Source: Paenibacillus taichungensis (GTDB lineage: Bacteria; Bacillota; Bacilli; Paenibacillales; Paenibacillaceae). Taken from it: 64,000 nt of DNA. A program made the position numbers and the translations under genes. The stretch covers positions 62,001 to 126,000 of the forward strand of contig NZ_JABMCC010000112.1 in NCBI RefSeq assembly GCF_013359905.1. Reading direction: 5' to 3'. Numbering within the stretch: position 1 is the first letter of the stretch; each line of letters begins with the position of its first letter. Positions 36,172 to 44,794 of this stretch are shown piece by piece. The notes under the pieces are model-generated. The model saw only the letters and a program-made list of their open reading frames with translations. It was not told the DNA's origin and made no database searches.

Positions 36172-37056
36172 GTGGAGCTGCTTCAGTTGAAATATTTTCA
36201 GACCGTCGCTTATACAGAACATATTTCTAAGGCTGCCGAACAATTAAATATTGCTCAGCCTTCTTTAAGCCTGACGATAAAGAGACTTGAGGATGAGTTG
36301 GGTACAACCTTATTTGATCGGAAAGGAAGAAATATTCAATTGAATGCTTCCGGAAAAATCCTCTTGAACCATGTCAACAGGATCTTCACCGAAATTGAAA
36401 ATGCAAGAATGGAAATACAGACGAAGGATATGGCAATTGACCATACCGTCAAAATATCGATTTCAAATCCCAGATTCCTATCTGGATTGATCAGCAGGTA
36501 CATTACCCAGTGGCCGGATACCAATATACAACAAGGACTCGGAGCTAGAAATGACATCCTTGCAAGCTTAAAAAAAGGGGATATTGATTTGGGGATCGCA
36601 GGTCCACCTATAGCGGACGATGAGATTGAAAGTTGTGTCCTTATTAATGAAGATATCGTGCTAGTTTTACCATCCACTCACAAGTTTGCGACAAAATCTG
36701 AAATTTCGCTAAGCAAAGTGGCTGATGAATCTTTTATTTCCCTTGCTAATAATGAGGAATATAGCTTTTTTACAACCGAGCTTTGCAAAAAAGCAGGATT
36801 CACTCCCAAGAATATATTCGAGGTTGATTCTCATTTACTGGCAGAAATTATTAAGGTTAATCAGGGTATCGCGCTGCTCCCAATTTCGGTCTGTAGAAAA
36901 TTGGATTTGATTTACGTCAGAATTGTGGATATTAATCCTACCTATCCAGTGGGACTATCTTGGGTGAAGGATAGACATTTGACTACTTCGGCCCAAAATT
37001 TCCGGGACTTTATTATTGCATATTTTAATGATCATTACGCATTGTACAAAGTTTGA
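36172..37056 (+). CDS. LysR-family transcriptional regulator
   Basis: Regulator of 294 residues. The GTG start (VELLQLKYFQTVAYTEHIS) follows AGGAGGTG with ideal spacing; an upstream ATG at 36121 would encode the promoter. LysR HTH: ISKAAEQLNIAQPSLSLTIKRLEDEL, then the effector domain. Divergent from the acetoacetate decarboxylase operon across an AT-rich region of 160 bases, and its probable regulator. Confidence 0.9.
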   Translation: MELLQLKYFQTVAYTEHISKAAEQLNIAQPSLSLTIKRLEDELGTTLFDRKGRNIQLNASGKILLNHVNRIFTEIENARMEIQTKDMAIDHTVKISISNPRFLSGLISRYITQWPDTNIQQGLGARNDILASLKKGDIDLGIAGPPIADDEIESCVLINEDIVLVLPSTHKFATKSEISLSKVADESFISLANNEEYSFFTTELCKKAGFTPKNIFEVDSHLLAEIIKVNQGIALLPISVCRKLDLIYVRIVDINPTYPVGLSWVKDRHLTTSAQNFRDFIIAYFNDHYALYKV

Positions 37057-37115
37057 AAAACTACACATACGGAGCATTCTGTGACTTTTTGCGACTTGAA
37101 ATTAGTCATTGGTTT

Positions 37116-37631
37116 TCATCTATAGTGCTGTAATATATCATTCACTGATTGCTCAGGTGACTGCTCCGAACTGTCCAGCCAAAATCCCATTTGAGGCGTT
37201 TCCTTCAAAAAGTCTGAATACAAATTCTCTACCGTAAAGCCAGTGTACCCTACCTTTCCTCTTGACTTTTCACGCTCTTTTACCACCTCTACCTTAGGAC
37301 ACAGCACAACTAACTGAACCGGATAATCCTTTAACTGCTCCATCATATAGACTAATTCCGCACCATAGTAATTATCCTGCAAAACTACAGAAAAACCATT
37401 CTCATAATAGGTTTTTGTGGCATTTGCGGCTAACTGATAACGCAAATATAATTGACGGACTGCTTCATCCGACGGTTCAGCGGACATGTCTTCGCGGCCG
37501 GATACAATCATGCGACGGAATATATCACCACGCAGATGCACGGCTTTTCCCAGCTTGGAAGCCAGCAGCTCCGACACTGTTGACTTACCAGAAGCCATTA
37601 CGCCTGTAATTAAGTAGATCGCTTTTCCCAT
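37116..37631 (-). CDS. AAA_33-type P-loop kinase
   Basis: Small nucleotide-binding enzyme of 171 residues. Walker A is LITGVMASGKSTVSELLA (residues 6-23). A likely Walker B/hydrophobic strand is FSVVLQDNYYG, and an arginine-rich lid follows (REKSRGKVG). The fold resembles chloramphenicol phosphotransferase, adenylylsulfate kinase and related small-molecule kinases; the substrate is unknown. The start MGKAIYL follows GGAGGT; upstream ATGs have no SD. It converges with the LysR gene. Confidence 0.85.
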   Translation of the reverse strand: MGKAIYLITGVMASGKSTVSELLASKLGKAVHLRGDIFRRMIVSGREDMSAEPSDEAVRQLYLRYQLAANATKTYYENGFSVVLQDNYYGAELVYMMEQLKDYPVQLVVLCPKVEVVKEREKSRGKVGYTGFTVENLYSDFLKETPQMGFWLDSSEQSPEQSVNDILQHYR

Positions 37632-37711
37632 AACTAAGTACCTCCTTCTTTTCATAAAAAGAAACAACCCTATACAAAGCAGAAACACTCAACATAAATA
37701 AGAATGAGCTC

Positions 37712-38623
37712 TTAGGAATATTTATTTAACATAGCATTTAGAAACTCTCGAAACTCTTCAACATATGCTTTAGGTTCTATGATTTCCAAATCCGTCCCGA
37801 AACCAGCTAAAAACCGAAATCCAAAATGGTTTTGTGGCATATCTATTTCGGCTATAAGGAGTTCAGAATTGTAAGCTTCAATCCTTTTGTGACCGTACCT
37901 TTCAATAAATTGATCTTTTATTCGATGTGAGATCAATACTTTAATTGTAATTAGTTTCGGTTTATAATATTGCTCTGTTTTCTGTTCAGTCATATAATCT
38001 CTAGCAACAAATGTTTTAATATCGATATTCAGATTATCCGTTCTAGACAATTTAAAAGTTCGATATTCCATTCGATCTAAACAAAACCCCTTCAAATACC
38101 AACTCATTTCACTAAAACGAAGCTGGTATGGCTCGACCCGTCTCTGCGACTTGACTCCACTTTGATCTATATAATCGAATGTAAGTAACCTTCCTTGCTC
38201 TATTGCTTCCTGGCAGGTCTTTAAGATTTGGACAATTTCAGGACGACCATCCCAATTATAAAAAGACAGTTGAATTGTACCTCCTGAAATCGTTGAACCT
38301 ATCATCGATTCAATCTTTTTAAGCGTTGATTCTACTTCGTCACTAAAGAGAATTTTTCCCAATCCACCCAGTGCAGTTAGTATATTTTCTAAATCTTTGC
38401 TACTTAAAAGTCGTTTGTCTATTTTGTATTCATCCATAATCCCGTATCCACCGTTCACTCCATTTATAGCATAAATGGGAATGTTAGATAATCCGAGTGT
38501 TTCCATATCACGTAGAATCGTCCTTTTGGACACATTGAATAATTTCGCAAATTCGGTGGCTGATACCACATTCTTTTGCAGCAAGATCATTATGATCGAT
38601 ATTAATCTTTCAATTTTGTTCAT
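37712..38623 (-). CDS. HTH_11/WYL-domain transcriptional regulator (YafY-like)
   Basis: Regulator of 303 residues: N-terminal wHTH (VSATEFAKLFNVSKRTILRDMETL), WYL domain around residues 140-200 (QSGVKSQRRVEPYQLRFSEMSWYLKGFCLD), C-terminal WCX domain. Divergent from the VOC/YdeI operon; a perfect 17-bp inverted repeat lies exactly between the two start codons and overlaps TATAAT boxes for both directions. Autoregulation and control of the divergent operon are inferred from this. Confidence 0.9.
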   Translation of the reverse strand: MNKIERLISIIMILLQKNVVSATEFAKLFNVSKRTILRDMETLGLSNIPIYAINGVNGGYGIMDEYKIDKRLLSSKDLENILTALGGLGKILFSDEVESTLKKIESMIGSTISGGTIQLSFYNWDGRPEIVQILKTCQEAIEQGRLLTFDYIDQSGVKSQRRVEPYQLRFSEMSWYLKGFCLDRMEYRTFKLSRTDNLNIDIKTFVARDYMTEQKTEQYYKPKLITIKVLISHRIKDQFIERYGHKRIEAYNSELLIAEIDMPQNHFGFRFLAGFGTDLEIIEPKAYVEEFREFLNAMLNKYS

Positions 38624-38657
38624 GATAGTCCTCTTTAGGTAAATAAATTTTGAACGT

Positions 38658-38698
38658 AGCTATAATAGGTGACAATCTAGCTGTCACCTATTATAGCT
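38658..38698. promoter_or_regulatory. Perfect 17-bp inverted repeat with opposing -10 boxes
   Basis: AGCTATAATAGGTGACA (38658-38674), seven-base spacer, and its exact complement TGTCACCTATTATAGCT (38682-38698). Each arm contains TATAAT, one per strand (38661-38666 plus, 38690-38695 minus), each 67 bases from the start codon it faces. A TTGTAA at 38712-38717 gives the minus promoter a -35 with 16-base spacing; the plus -35 is unclear. It is a probable operator of the WYL regulator. Confidence 0.8.
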
Positions 38699-38732
38699 TA
38701 CACTTCATGTATTACAAGAAGGAGGTTTTATC

Positions 38733-39197
38733 ATGTCAGTTATTGCATATTTAAATTTTGATGGGAACACTGAGCAAGCCATCGCGTTTTATTCAGAAGC
38801 TTTAAACGCAAGTGAGGTAAAAAAAGTGAAATTCAAGGATTTTCCACAAGATCCAAACTATCCTTTACCAGAAAATGAGTTAAATATGATTATGGAGTCA
38901 TCGTTAGAATTCGCTGGTGGGAAAATAATGATGTCGGATCTTCTTCCTTCGATGAAGAATGTAACGGGTGAGCTGGTTAAAGGCAACAATATAATCATTA
39001 GTATCATTATTGATGATAAACAGGCAATGAAAAACTACTTTACTATTTTGTCTGAAGGCGGCTATGTGATCATGCCATTATCAGAGATGCCTTGGTCTTC
39101 CTGCTTCGGAATGTTGGTTGATAAATTTGGTATCGTTTGGAAGTTTAATAGCGACGCTTACACATTCCTGGATAGCGTAATTTCTAATGCTACTTAA
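38733..39197 (+). CDS. VOC-family protein, PhnB-like
   Basis: Glyoxalase/bleomycin-resistance-fold protein of 154 residues. The PhnB-type opening is AYLNFDGNTEQAIAFYSEALNA; central MIMESSLEFAGGKIMMSD and a closing GMLVDKFGIVWKFN follow. GGAGG precedes ATG. Members bind small ligands or metals and many have no known activity. The last eleven bases overlap the start of the YdeI-like gene, so the two are co-translated; both are controlled from the palindromic region shared with the WYL regulator. Confidence 0.88.
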   Translation: MSVIAYLNFDGNTEQAIAFYSEALNASEVKKVKFKDFPQDPNYPLPENELNMIMESSLEFAGGKIMMSDLLPSMKNVTGELVKGNNIIISIIIDDKQAMKNYFTILSEGGYVIMPLSEMPWSSCFGMLVDKFGIVWKFNSDAYTFLDSVISNAT

Positions 39198-39768
39198 TGA
39201 ACTGCTTCCAGCAAAGTCAAAAAGCGAATTGAGATCTTGGTTTCAAGAACACTGCTTGACTGAAAATTCTTGCTGGATCGTTGTGAGTATGAAATCAACA
39301 CCAGGTACGCTGTTGTATCTGGATGCTGTTGAAGAAGCCTTGTGTTTTGGATGGATTGATGGACAAAAAAAGAAAATTTCCCTGACTCAATTAGCTCAAA
39401 GACTATCTCCGAGAAGCAAAAAAAGTTCGTGGACTGAATTGAATAAAGAACGAGCCCGTCGCCTTGAATCGTTGGGATTAATGACAGATGAAGGTCGAAA
39501 GGCTCTCCCTGATCTCAGTTACGAATCATTTAAAATTGACCCTATTATTGAGCAGAGGTTAAAAGAGGACACGGATGTGTATCAGAATTTTGCGTCATTC
39601 CCAGATCTTTATAAAAGAATTCGAATCGACACCATCCAAAGCTATAAAAATCAACCTGAGTTATTTAACAAAAGATTAGATAAATTTATAACAAACACCA
39701 AACAAAATAAAATGTATGGCAATTGGAATGACAATGGACGCCTTTATGATCAAAACACCTCACCTTGA
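39187..39768 (+). CDS. YdeI/OmpD-associated family protein
   Basis: Cytoplasmic protein of 193 residues with the family signature AVEEALCFGWIDGQKKKI near residue 45-62 and KSSWTELNKERARRLESLG. Related proteins are named for bacteriocin or antimicrobial-peptide tolerance, but the biochemical role is unknown. It overlaps the VOC gene, and its TGA stop lies inside the arm of the terminator hairpin. Confidence 0.85.
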   Translation: MLLNELLPAKSKSELRSWFQEHCLTENSCWIVVSMKSTPGTLLYLDAVEEALCFGWIDGQKKKISLTQLAQRLSPRSKKSSWTELNKERARRLESLGLMTDEGRKALPDLSYESFKIDPIIEQRLKEDTDVYQNFASFPDLYKRIRIDTIQSYKNQPELFNKRLDKFITNTKQNKMYGNWNDNGRLYDQNTSP

Positions 39769-39787
39769 ATATTCAAGGTGAGGTGTT
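39752..39787 (+). terminator. Perfect 36-base palindromic terminator overlapping a stop codon
   Basis: AAACACCTCACCTTGAAT and its exact complement are directly adjacent (two 18-base arms). The upstream gene's TGA at 39766-39768 is within the left arm. The A- and T-ends let it work in both directions, although the nearest convergent gene ends 130 bases away. Confidence 0.85.
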
Positions 39788-39918
39788 TCATGATAGAAAA
39801 TAACATTGATTTAAATCGGAATTTAAATATTTCAATTATCATTAGAAATTTTATCAGTCAAAAAAATTCGATTGGTGGAGTTGCTTTATTGGATTTGTTG
39901 AGTCAAACTCCATGATTA

Positions 39919-40887
39919 TTACTCACCCAGGCTGTTCCAGAACGCTTGGAAGGCAGCTTTCTCGATTTCGAAGAATACCGGTACATTGCCATAACGCACC
40001 AGACCTTCCCCAAATAGGACTAATTGGACCTGCGTCTTATCTTCGAGCGTCAGGTAGATGATCTTGCGATCTTCCTGCCCGTATAGGCGCTCCTCCAGTT
40101 CAGGGCTTGTCGCTACCGGTTTGGCAGCGTATAGCACTGAGATAAAGCTATTCAGCGATTTGTCCGCTGCGAGCGGTTGCAGCTGCTGCAAGCCGTTGTT
40201 CCAGCTGGCGAAGGTCTCCCACTGCGCCGAAGTGACGTTGCCTTCGAGATGAAGCTTGCCGATCAGGTCTTCGCCGTTGCCGATAGTGATGCCGTTGCTC
40301 TGGTCAAACAGTTGGGCATACCCCTGACCATCGATCTCGGTGTAGGACATGATGCGGAATTTCGTGTCATAGCCGTTGACCGCATAGATGTCTGCTTCTC
40401 CAATGTTGGAGGCCAGCTCCGTGTACTCCCCCTTGTCGCTCAGCTCATGAATGCCCCCGGTCGTAGTACCGAGCTTCTCGCCTCGCAGGCCAAGCGCATC
40501 CGCACCGTCAAGTGATGTAGCAGACTGTGTATAGACATTGCCCTGATAAACCACCAGCTGAAGCATATCGGCTTTCACGCCATTCTTGGAATCCGGCAGC
40601 TCTGTCTTCGGAATCACCACCGGTTCGAATGATACACCCGGAGTGACCTGTGCCACCTGCGTCGCTGGCGCGGCTGGTCCGCTCACTTGCTGCCATATGC
40701 TTGGCGCCGCGAGTCCAACACTGGCAGCAATGACAACGCTCGCTGCAATGTATAGAGGTTTTCGCCGGCGCTTTTGTTCATGACGTTGTGTGTTCAAGGT
40801 TTGCTCTATCCGTTTTTTCATTTGGTCATTTGTTTTCATTTGGTCCACCGCTTTCTTATAATTTCGTTTGAATTGTTCCTCGTTCAT
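39919..40887 (-). CDS. Membrane-anchored anti-sigma factor-like protein
   Basis: Protein of 322 residues: a highly charged cytoplasmic N-terminus (residues 1-44, Lys/Arg/Gln-rich), one membrane segment (PLYIAASVVIAASVGLAAP, about 45-63) and a long extracytoplasmic domain of about 250 residues. Its ATG overlaps the stop of the ECF sigma gene (ATGA), the usual arrangement for sigma/anti-sigma pairs. The N-terminus presumably binds the sigma factor and the outer domain senses an envelope signal. No known anti-sigma zinc motif (HxxxCxxC) is visible. Confidence 0.8.
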   Translation of the reverse strand: MNEEQFKRNYKKAVDQMKTNDQMKKRIEQTLNTQRHEQKRRRKPLYIAASVVIAASVGLAAPSIWQQVSGPAAPATQVAQVTPGVSFEPVVIPKTELPDSKNGVKADMLQLVVYQGNVYTQSATSLDGADALGLRGEKLGTTTGGIHELSDKGEYTELASNIGEADIYAVNGYDTKFRIMSYTEIDGQGYAQLFDQSNGITIGNGEDLIGKLHLEGNVTSAQWETFASWNNGLQQLQPLAADKSLNSFISVLYAAKPVATSPELEERLYGQEDRKIIYLTLEDKTQVQLVLFGEGLVRYGNVPVFFEIEKAAFQAFWNSLGE

Positions 40888-41345
40888 TGGGGTTCTTCTC
40901 CTTCCAGCTCCAGTTTTAACAGCTGTCTTCCCCGCTTCAATCGCATCTTCACTGCAGACTCGCTGATCTGCAGAATCTCGCCGATTTCCCGGATCGGATA
41001 ATCTTCGTAATAGTACAAATGAACCACCGATCTATACTTGACGGGCAGTGACAGCACGAGTTCAATTAGTGCCTGATCTTCGGGGTCGTCTGTCGTAAGG
41101 GGATCTGCTCCCTCCAGCTTGACCTCTCGTTTGCGCCAGCCTCTGCCTAATAAGGATTTACAATGATTGGTGATGACCCGGATCAACCATGCTTTCTGAT
41201 GTTCTGCATCGTTGAACGTAGGGGCTTTTTCCATTAACTTGATGAAGGTATCCTGAGTGGCTTCCTCCGCGTCCTCTCTCCTGCCGAGGTGCACCATGGC
41301 AATCCGGAACAGCGTATCCGCGTAAGTCTCATAGACTTTCATCAT
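40884..41345 (-). CDS. ECF-type RNA polymerase sigma factor
   Basis: Sigma-70 family, extracytoplasmic-function group, 153 residues. Region 2 includes YADTLFRIAMVHLGRREDAEEATQDTFIKLM and KAWLIRVITNHCKSLL; region 4 is LSLPVKYRSVVHLYYYEDYP..EIGEILQISESAVKMRLKRGR. The MMKVYETYA start follows GGGGAG; the frame extends upstream to 41378 without a better SD. It is coupled to the anti-sigma gene by a four-base overlap. Confidence 0.92.
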   Translation of the reverse strand: MMKVYETYADTLFRIAMVHLGRREDAEEATQDTFIKLMEKAPTFNDAEHQKAWLIRVITNHCKSLLGRGWRKREVKLEGADPLTTDDPEDQALIELVLSLPVKYRSVVHLYYYEDYPIREIGEILQISESAVKMRLKRGRQLLKLELEGEEPQ

Positions 41346-41410
41346 ATGATCTCCCCGTTGGGGCATTGATCGCTGCATGGTTGTTCTGCCCTCCTTTATA
41401 TCTCTAACAC

Positions 41411-41506
41411 TCTCAAGGACGGTATTTGGTCACATTTTGTTGTAAATTTAATATTTAGATATTTTTCAAACGAGTGACCAGATCAACCTCTTGTTCTCAA
41501 GGACGG
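41411..41506. repeat. Direct 12-base repeat upstream of the ECF sigma gene
   Basis: TCTCAAGGACGG occurs at 41411-41422 and again at 41495-41506, 84 bases apart. The inner flanks carry GGTCAC and GTGACC in opposite orientation. On the minus strand the copy nearer the gene reads CCGTCCTTGAGA about 65-75 bases before the start codon. It could be an autoregulatory or paired binding site. Confidence 0.45.
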
Positions 41507-41530
41507 ATATAGATTTGTAAGAAAAATAAT

Positions 41531-41556
41531 AAAAAGCCGCTAAAATAGCGACTTTG
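41531..41556 (-). terminator. Copy D of the dispersed terminator family, apparently orphaned
   Basis: Minus strand: AAAGTCGCTATTT then TAGCGGC and a T-run. The nearest upstream minus gene (41712) already has its own terminator at 41638-41662, so D has no evident client. Confidence 0.65.
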
Positions 41557-41637
41557 ACGATTAAAACCCCGATTGGGATTCATCATAAAGCGGTGCTTCT
41601 TTTCGCAAAGATTAAACTTACAGAAAATGTAGACAGA

Positions 41638-41662
41638 CAAAAAAGCCGTCATAATGACGGCT
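41638..41662 (-). terminator. Terminator of the Gfo/Idh/MocA gene
   Basis: GCCGTCATTATGACGGC followed by a T-run on the minus strand, 50 bases beyond the stop. Confidence 0.85.
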
Positions 41663-41711
41663 TACACGATTTAACGCATCTATGGTAGTTACAGCAATAA
41701 CAGAAAGCGTG

Positions 41712-42770
41712 TTAAATACTTCTATGGATCACACTTCTGGTCTCTGCTGCCTCAAAAATGGTCTCAATCAGTACAAGTACTCTGTGAACTTCATCGTTCT
41801 TAATTGCAATTTCAGATTTCCCTTCGAGTACAGAGACAAAATTTTCATAGAAGCTTTGCTCATCCAAGTCCGGCTTTTCTATCGCAAACTTTAGCGTGGA
41901 CTGTTCGGACGGCGGTGCCATCGTTTTGGTCAATCCCTGTCCCGCTTGGATAGGTTTCGGCTCTATATGAGCAACATCCGGATTTCGAGTGATAATCTCT
42001 CCACTTAAATCCCAGTCCCTAATCACTGCTGTACCTTCCGTTCCTTTGAGATACCATCTCGGTAACTTCACATAATTGGTTGTTCCCACTTCAATGAGTG
42101 CTGTCAGGCCATCTTTAAACGTTATATAACTCGTAAAACCATCATCCACTTCAGTTCCCAAAATATAACTTAAATTAGCCGCAACACTTTCAATTTGACT
42201 ATCTGTAATCTGTAGCAATTGGTCCAGCAAATGCACGCCCCAATCCAGCAGCATACCTCCACCGTAATCCTTCAGCTGGCGCCAATCGCCAGGGATGCCG
42301 TTGGCTCCTTGAACCCGGGATTCCAAATGGAACAGCTCTCCAAATTTCTTTTTATCGATGATGTCCTTGGCAGTCCGGAAATCTTCATCCCAGCGACGAT
42401 TTTGATGGACCGTAAACACACGTTTCTCCTCGTTCGCTACCTTAACGATATCATTAAAATCCTTGCTGGTTATTGTAACCGGTTTTTCGCAAATCACATG
42501 TTTTCCAGCCTGCAGAGCTTGAATTGCTATTTCTTTATGAACATCATTAGGCGTAGCAATTAAAACGATATCCACCAGATCATCTGTTAGCACAGCATCC
42601 AGATTTGCGTATGTTTTATAGCCGGCTTCCTTTCCCAATTCCATTCGATATTCAACAGTATCGTATACCCCAATTACGGAAATCTGTGATACAGGCTCAA
42701 TTAACTGGCAATGATAGCTGCCCATCCCTCCAAAGCCAACAATTGCTATATTATAAATTCGGTTATTCAT
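41712..42770 (-). CDS. Gfo/Idh/MocA-family NAD(P)-dependent sugar dehydrogenase
   Basis: Oxidoreductase of about 352 residues. The N-terminal Rossmann motif is NIAIVGFGGMGSYHC; the family EKP motif is HVICEKPVTI near residue 96; the C-terminal domain carries the catalytic segment DYGGGMLLDWGVHLLDQLL with the conserved Asp/His. The second ATG (MNNRIYN) has AAAGGA at eight-base spacing; an ATG two codons upstream is too close to it. Members act on inositols, glucose, UDP-sugars and others. An AraC-type regulator is 157 bases upstream on the same strand. Specific substrate unknown. Confidence 0.9.
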   Translation of the reverse strand: MNNRIYNIAIVGFGGMGSYHCQLIEPVSQISVIGVYDTVEYRMELGKEAGYKTYANLDAVLTDDLVDIVLIATPNDVHKEIAIQALQAGKHVICEKPVTITSKDFNDIVKVANEEKRVFTVHQNRRWDEDFRTAKDIIDKKKFGELFHLESRVQGANGIPGDWRQLKDYGGGMLLDWGVHLLDQLLQITDSQIESVAANLSYILGTEVDDGFTSYITFKDGLTALIEVGTTNYVKLPRWYLKGTEGTAVIRDWDLSGEIITRNPDVAHIEPKPIQAGQGLTKTMAPPSEQSTLKFAIEKPDLDEQSFYENFVSVLEGKSEIAIKNDEVHRVLVLIETIFEAAETRSVIHRSI

Positions 42771-42933
42771 CTTCATCGTCCTTTCCCTTTTTGAATATAC
42801 CTACATGTTAGATTTCTCACAGCAAACTCTATGTAAAAAAGATGAGTGGCTGCGACCTTGATTTATGCAAGATGTATAGCACCTCAACTTGTTTAATACC
42901 CTTATCATACAAGTCTCATAAAAGACTATCTTC

Positions 42934-43824
42934 CTATTTTCTTGCTGTTTTATTCCCGGATATTGTCATGCGATACTTTAAAGGCGATGTCCCCGTCGCT
43001 TCCTTGAAGAAGTGATGAAATGTCTTAACGCTATTGAATCCGGCTTGCTCTGCTATTTCGGTAATCGAATAGTTTTCATTGAGCAAAATCCATTTCGCTT
43101 TATTAAGTCGATATTCATTTAGAAAAGTTACAAAGGTCATTCCTGTATTTTTCTTGAAAAACTTAGTGAAATAATAAGGACTGAACCCTATATAGTCGGC
43201 AACGTCTTTTAGTATAATTGATTCCTGGTAATGGTTTTCTACATATTCAAAAATTCGTTCCAGCTTTAATAACATTTCTTTGGTCGGAGTCAGGATATTT
43301 TCCGAGATTTGTGGTCGATGTTTCTCACTCCCCCTTGGTACTTCTCTTAGAATAAAAGTCAACATTTCATAAAGTTTGGCCTTGATCATATATGCATAGC
43401 CCTCTTTGCGCTCGTAATCTTCTGTGCTTATGTTTTGCAGAAGAGGAAGAAGCTTGGTTGCCGTTTCACGAGGCCAGTTCCTGCTAGATTGCTCTATTTG
43501 AGTAAAAATGTCACGTAGTGATCGATCATCGTAAATTAGTGTGGATACGTCTTGGAACAGGCTCAGATCAAATTGAATAACAATTCGCTCACTATCAGGC
43601 GATGACAAAAAAAAGTGGACGTCACCGCCATTAATGAATTGGACTTCCCCCTGCTTCAGACGGATTACATTGTCATTCAACCCCAAATCCAGGCTTCCCT
43701 GGGTAACATAAATAATTTCAATTTCCTTATGCCAGTGAGGATAACAGAGCACATCCCCTTTGTGAATAAAGCTTCGAAATGGGAGTCGTTTGTCAAGTTC
43801 CGGGATCTCCAGATATAAACTCAT
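42934..43824 (-). CDS. AraC-family regulator (cupin plus HTH)
   Basis: Regulator of 296 residues. An N-terminal cupin (PHWHKEIEIIYVTQGSLDL, with metal/ligand His residues) senses probably a sugar; the C-terminal AraC HTH pair is ILKDVADYIGFSPYYFTKFFK and SITEIAEQAGFNSVKTFHHFF. It lies upstream of the sugar dehydrogenase on the same strand and probably controls it. A cre-like site precedes it, consistent with carbon catabolite control. Confidence 0.9.
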   Translation of the reverse strand: MSLYLEIPELDKRLPFRSFIHKGDVLCYPHWHKEIEIIYVTQGSLDLGLNDNVIRLKQGEVQFINGGDVHFFLSSPDSERIVIQFDLSLFQDVSTLIYDDRSLRDIFTQIEQSSRNWPRETATKLLPLLQNISTEDYERKEGYAYMIKAKLYEMLTFILREVPRGSEKHRPQISENILTPTKEMLLKLERIFEYVENHYQESIILKDVADYIGFSPYYFTKFFKKNTGMTFVTFLNEYRLNKAKWILLNENYSITEIAEQAGFNSVKTFHHFFKEATGTSPLKYRMTISGNKTARK

Positions 43825-43870
43825 GTACGCTAGCTGTCCTCCTTATATGTGTTGCATTCAATATATATTA

Positions 43871-43884
43871 TGTAACCGTTTTCA
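43871..43884. promoter_or_regulatory. cre-like CcpA site upstream of the AraC gene
   Basis: On the minus strand TGAAAACGGTTACA matches the cre consensus TGWAARCGYTWNCW at 13 of 14 positions; it lies about 47 bases before the AraC start codon. Confidence 0.6.
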
Positions 43885-44054
43885 CAAAAACCTCCTATGC
43901 AAATTCCTTATTTTCATCCTCTGTAGATCCAATAATAATTCAAAAGGATATGTTTATAAACGTTTTTCTCATAACAATTGTTGCTAAATAATCTTGCCTC
44001 ATCCATTCGATTTTGAAGGTAACAGTGCAAGATTAACAACAAACCTTTTTTCAA

Positions 44055-44090
44055 AAACCGCACATTCGATATCCGGATGTACGGTTTTGT
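44055..44090 (-). terminator. Terminator of the TetR gene
   Basis: AAAACCGTACAT, loop, ATGTGCGGTTTTT on the minus strand, starting just after the stop at 44098. Confidence 0.75.
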
Positions 44091-44097
44091 TTACATT

Positions 44098-44778
44098 CTA
44101 ATTCCCTTGTTCCTGTATCACCTGTTCAATTCCCGACAAAATCAGCTTCAAGCCGAACTCAAACGCTCCGTCGCTCCCCATCATCTCAAACAGCCCGCTC
44201 TTGTGCATTCTTCGGAACAACCCTGCTTCTGTCTCGCTCATGGAGTCCAAGAGCTGAATCATCTCCCCGCCCGGAAGCTCTCCCTGATCCTTAATCATTA
44301 CTGATACTGTGCGCTGATGCTCATAATTATCCAGAACAAAGAAGAAAACATAGTTCACAAGCGTAAGAACGGCTTGCAATTTCTGTTCTTGCTCAAGTGG
44401 CGTCGATTCCATGCAGAGAAGCATACGGTTGGTGAAGCGAATCATGTCCGGCTCATGTGGCAGCGTCTGCATCATAAGCTGCGTGGAGCAGGGATAACGG
44501 CGGAGTACACTCCGTATCGATATCGCAAGGCCCTCCATTTGCACCTTCCAGTCCCCATCGGATTGGAATTCGTTTAGGATCATTTTCGATATCTGGTTGG
44601 CCAGATGCTGGTAGAGATGCTGCTTGCTCTTAAAGTACCAGTACAGAGAAGGAGCCTGAATACCCAGCCGATCGGCCAATCGCCTCATACTGAATTTCTC
44701 AATACCTTCATGCCCAAGAAGCTCCCAAGAGGCTTCCAAAATCTTATCCTCCGAAATCTGAGGCTGTTGTTTTTTCAT
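44098..44778 (-). CDS. TetR-family repressor with TetR_C domain
   Basis: Repressor of 226 residues: HTH in the N-terminal 60 residues (GIEKFSMRRLADRLGIQAPSLYWYFKSKQHLY) and a ligand-binding domain resembling the classical TetR C-terminal domain. Divergent from a MATE efflux gene; three related palindromic sites lie between them. It probably represses the pump and itself until a toxic substrate binds. Confidence 0.9.
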   Translation of the reverse strand: MKKQQPQISEDKILEASWELLGHEGIEKFSMRRLADRLGIQAPSLYWYFKSKQHLYQHLANQISKMILNEFQSDGDWKVQMEGLAISIRSVLRRYPCSTQLMMQTLPHEPDMIRFTNRMLLCMESTPLEQEQKLQAVLTLVNYVFFFVLDNYEHQRTVSVMIKDQGELPGGEMIQLLDSMSETEAGLFRRMHKSGLFEMMGSDGAFEFGLKLILSGIEQVIQEQGN

Positions 44779-44794
44779 CCGTATCCGCCCTTTT

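Noticed and set aside
39800..39918. GGAGTT/AACTCC inverted repeat after the anti-sigma gene as a terminator
   Set aside because: The arms are short with a loop of more than 20 bases, and the T-run lies some distance beyond; pairing is not convincing.
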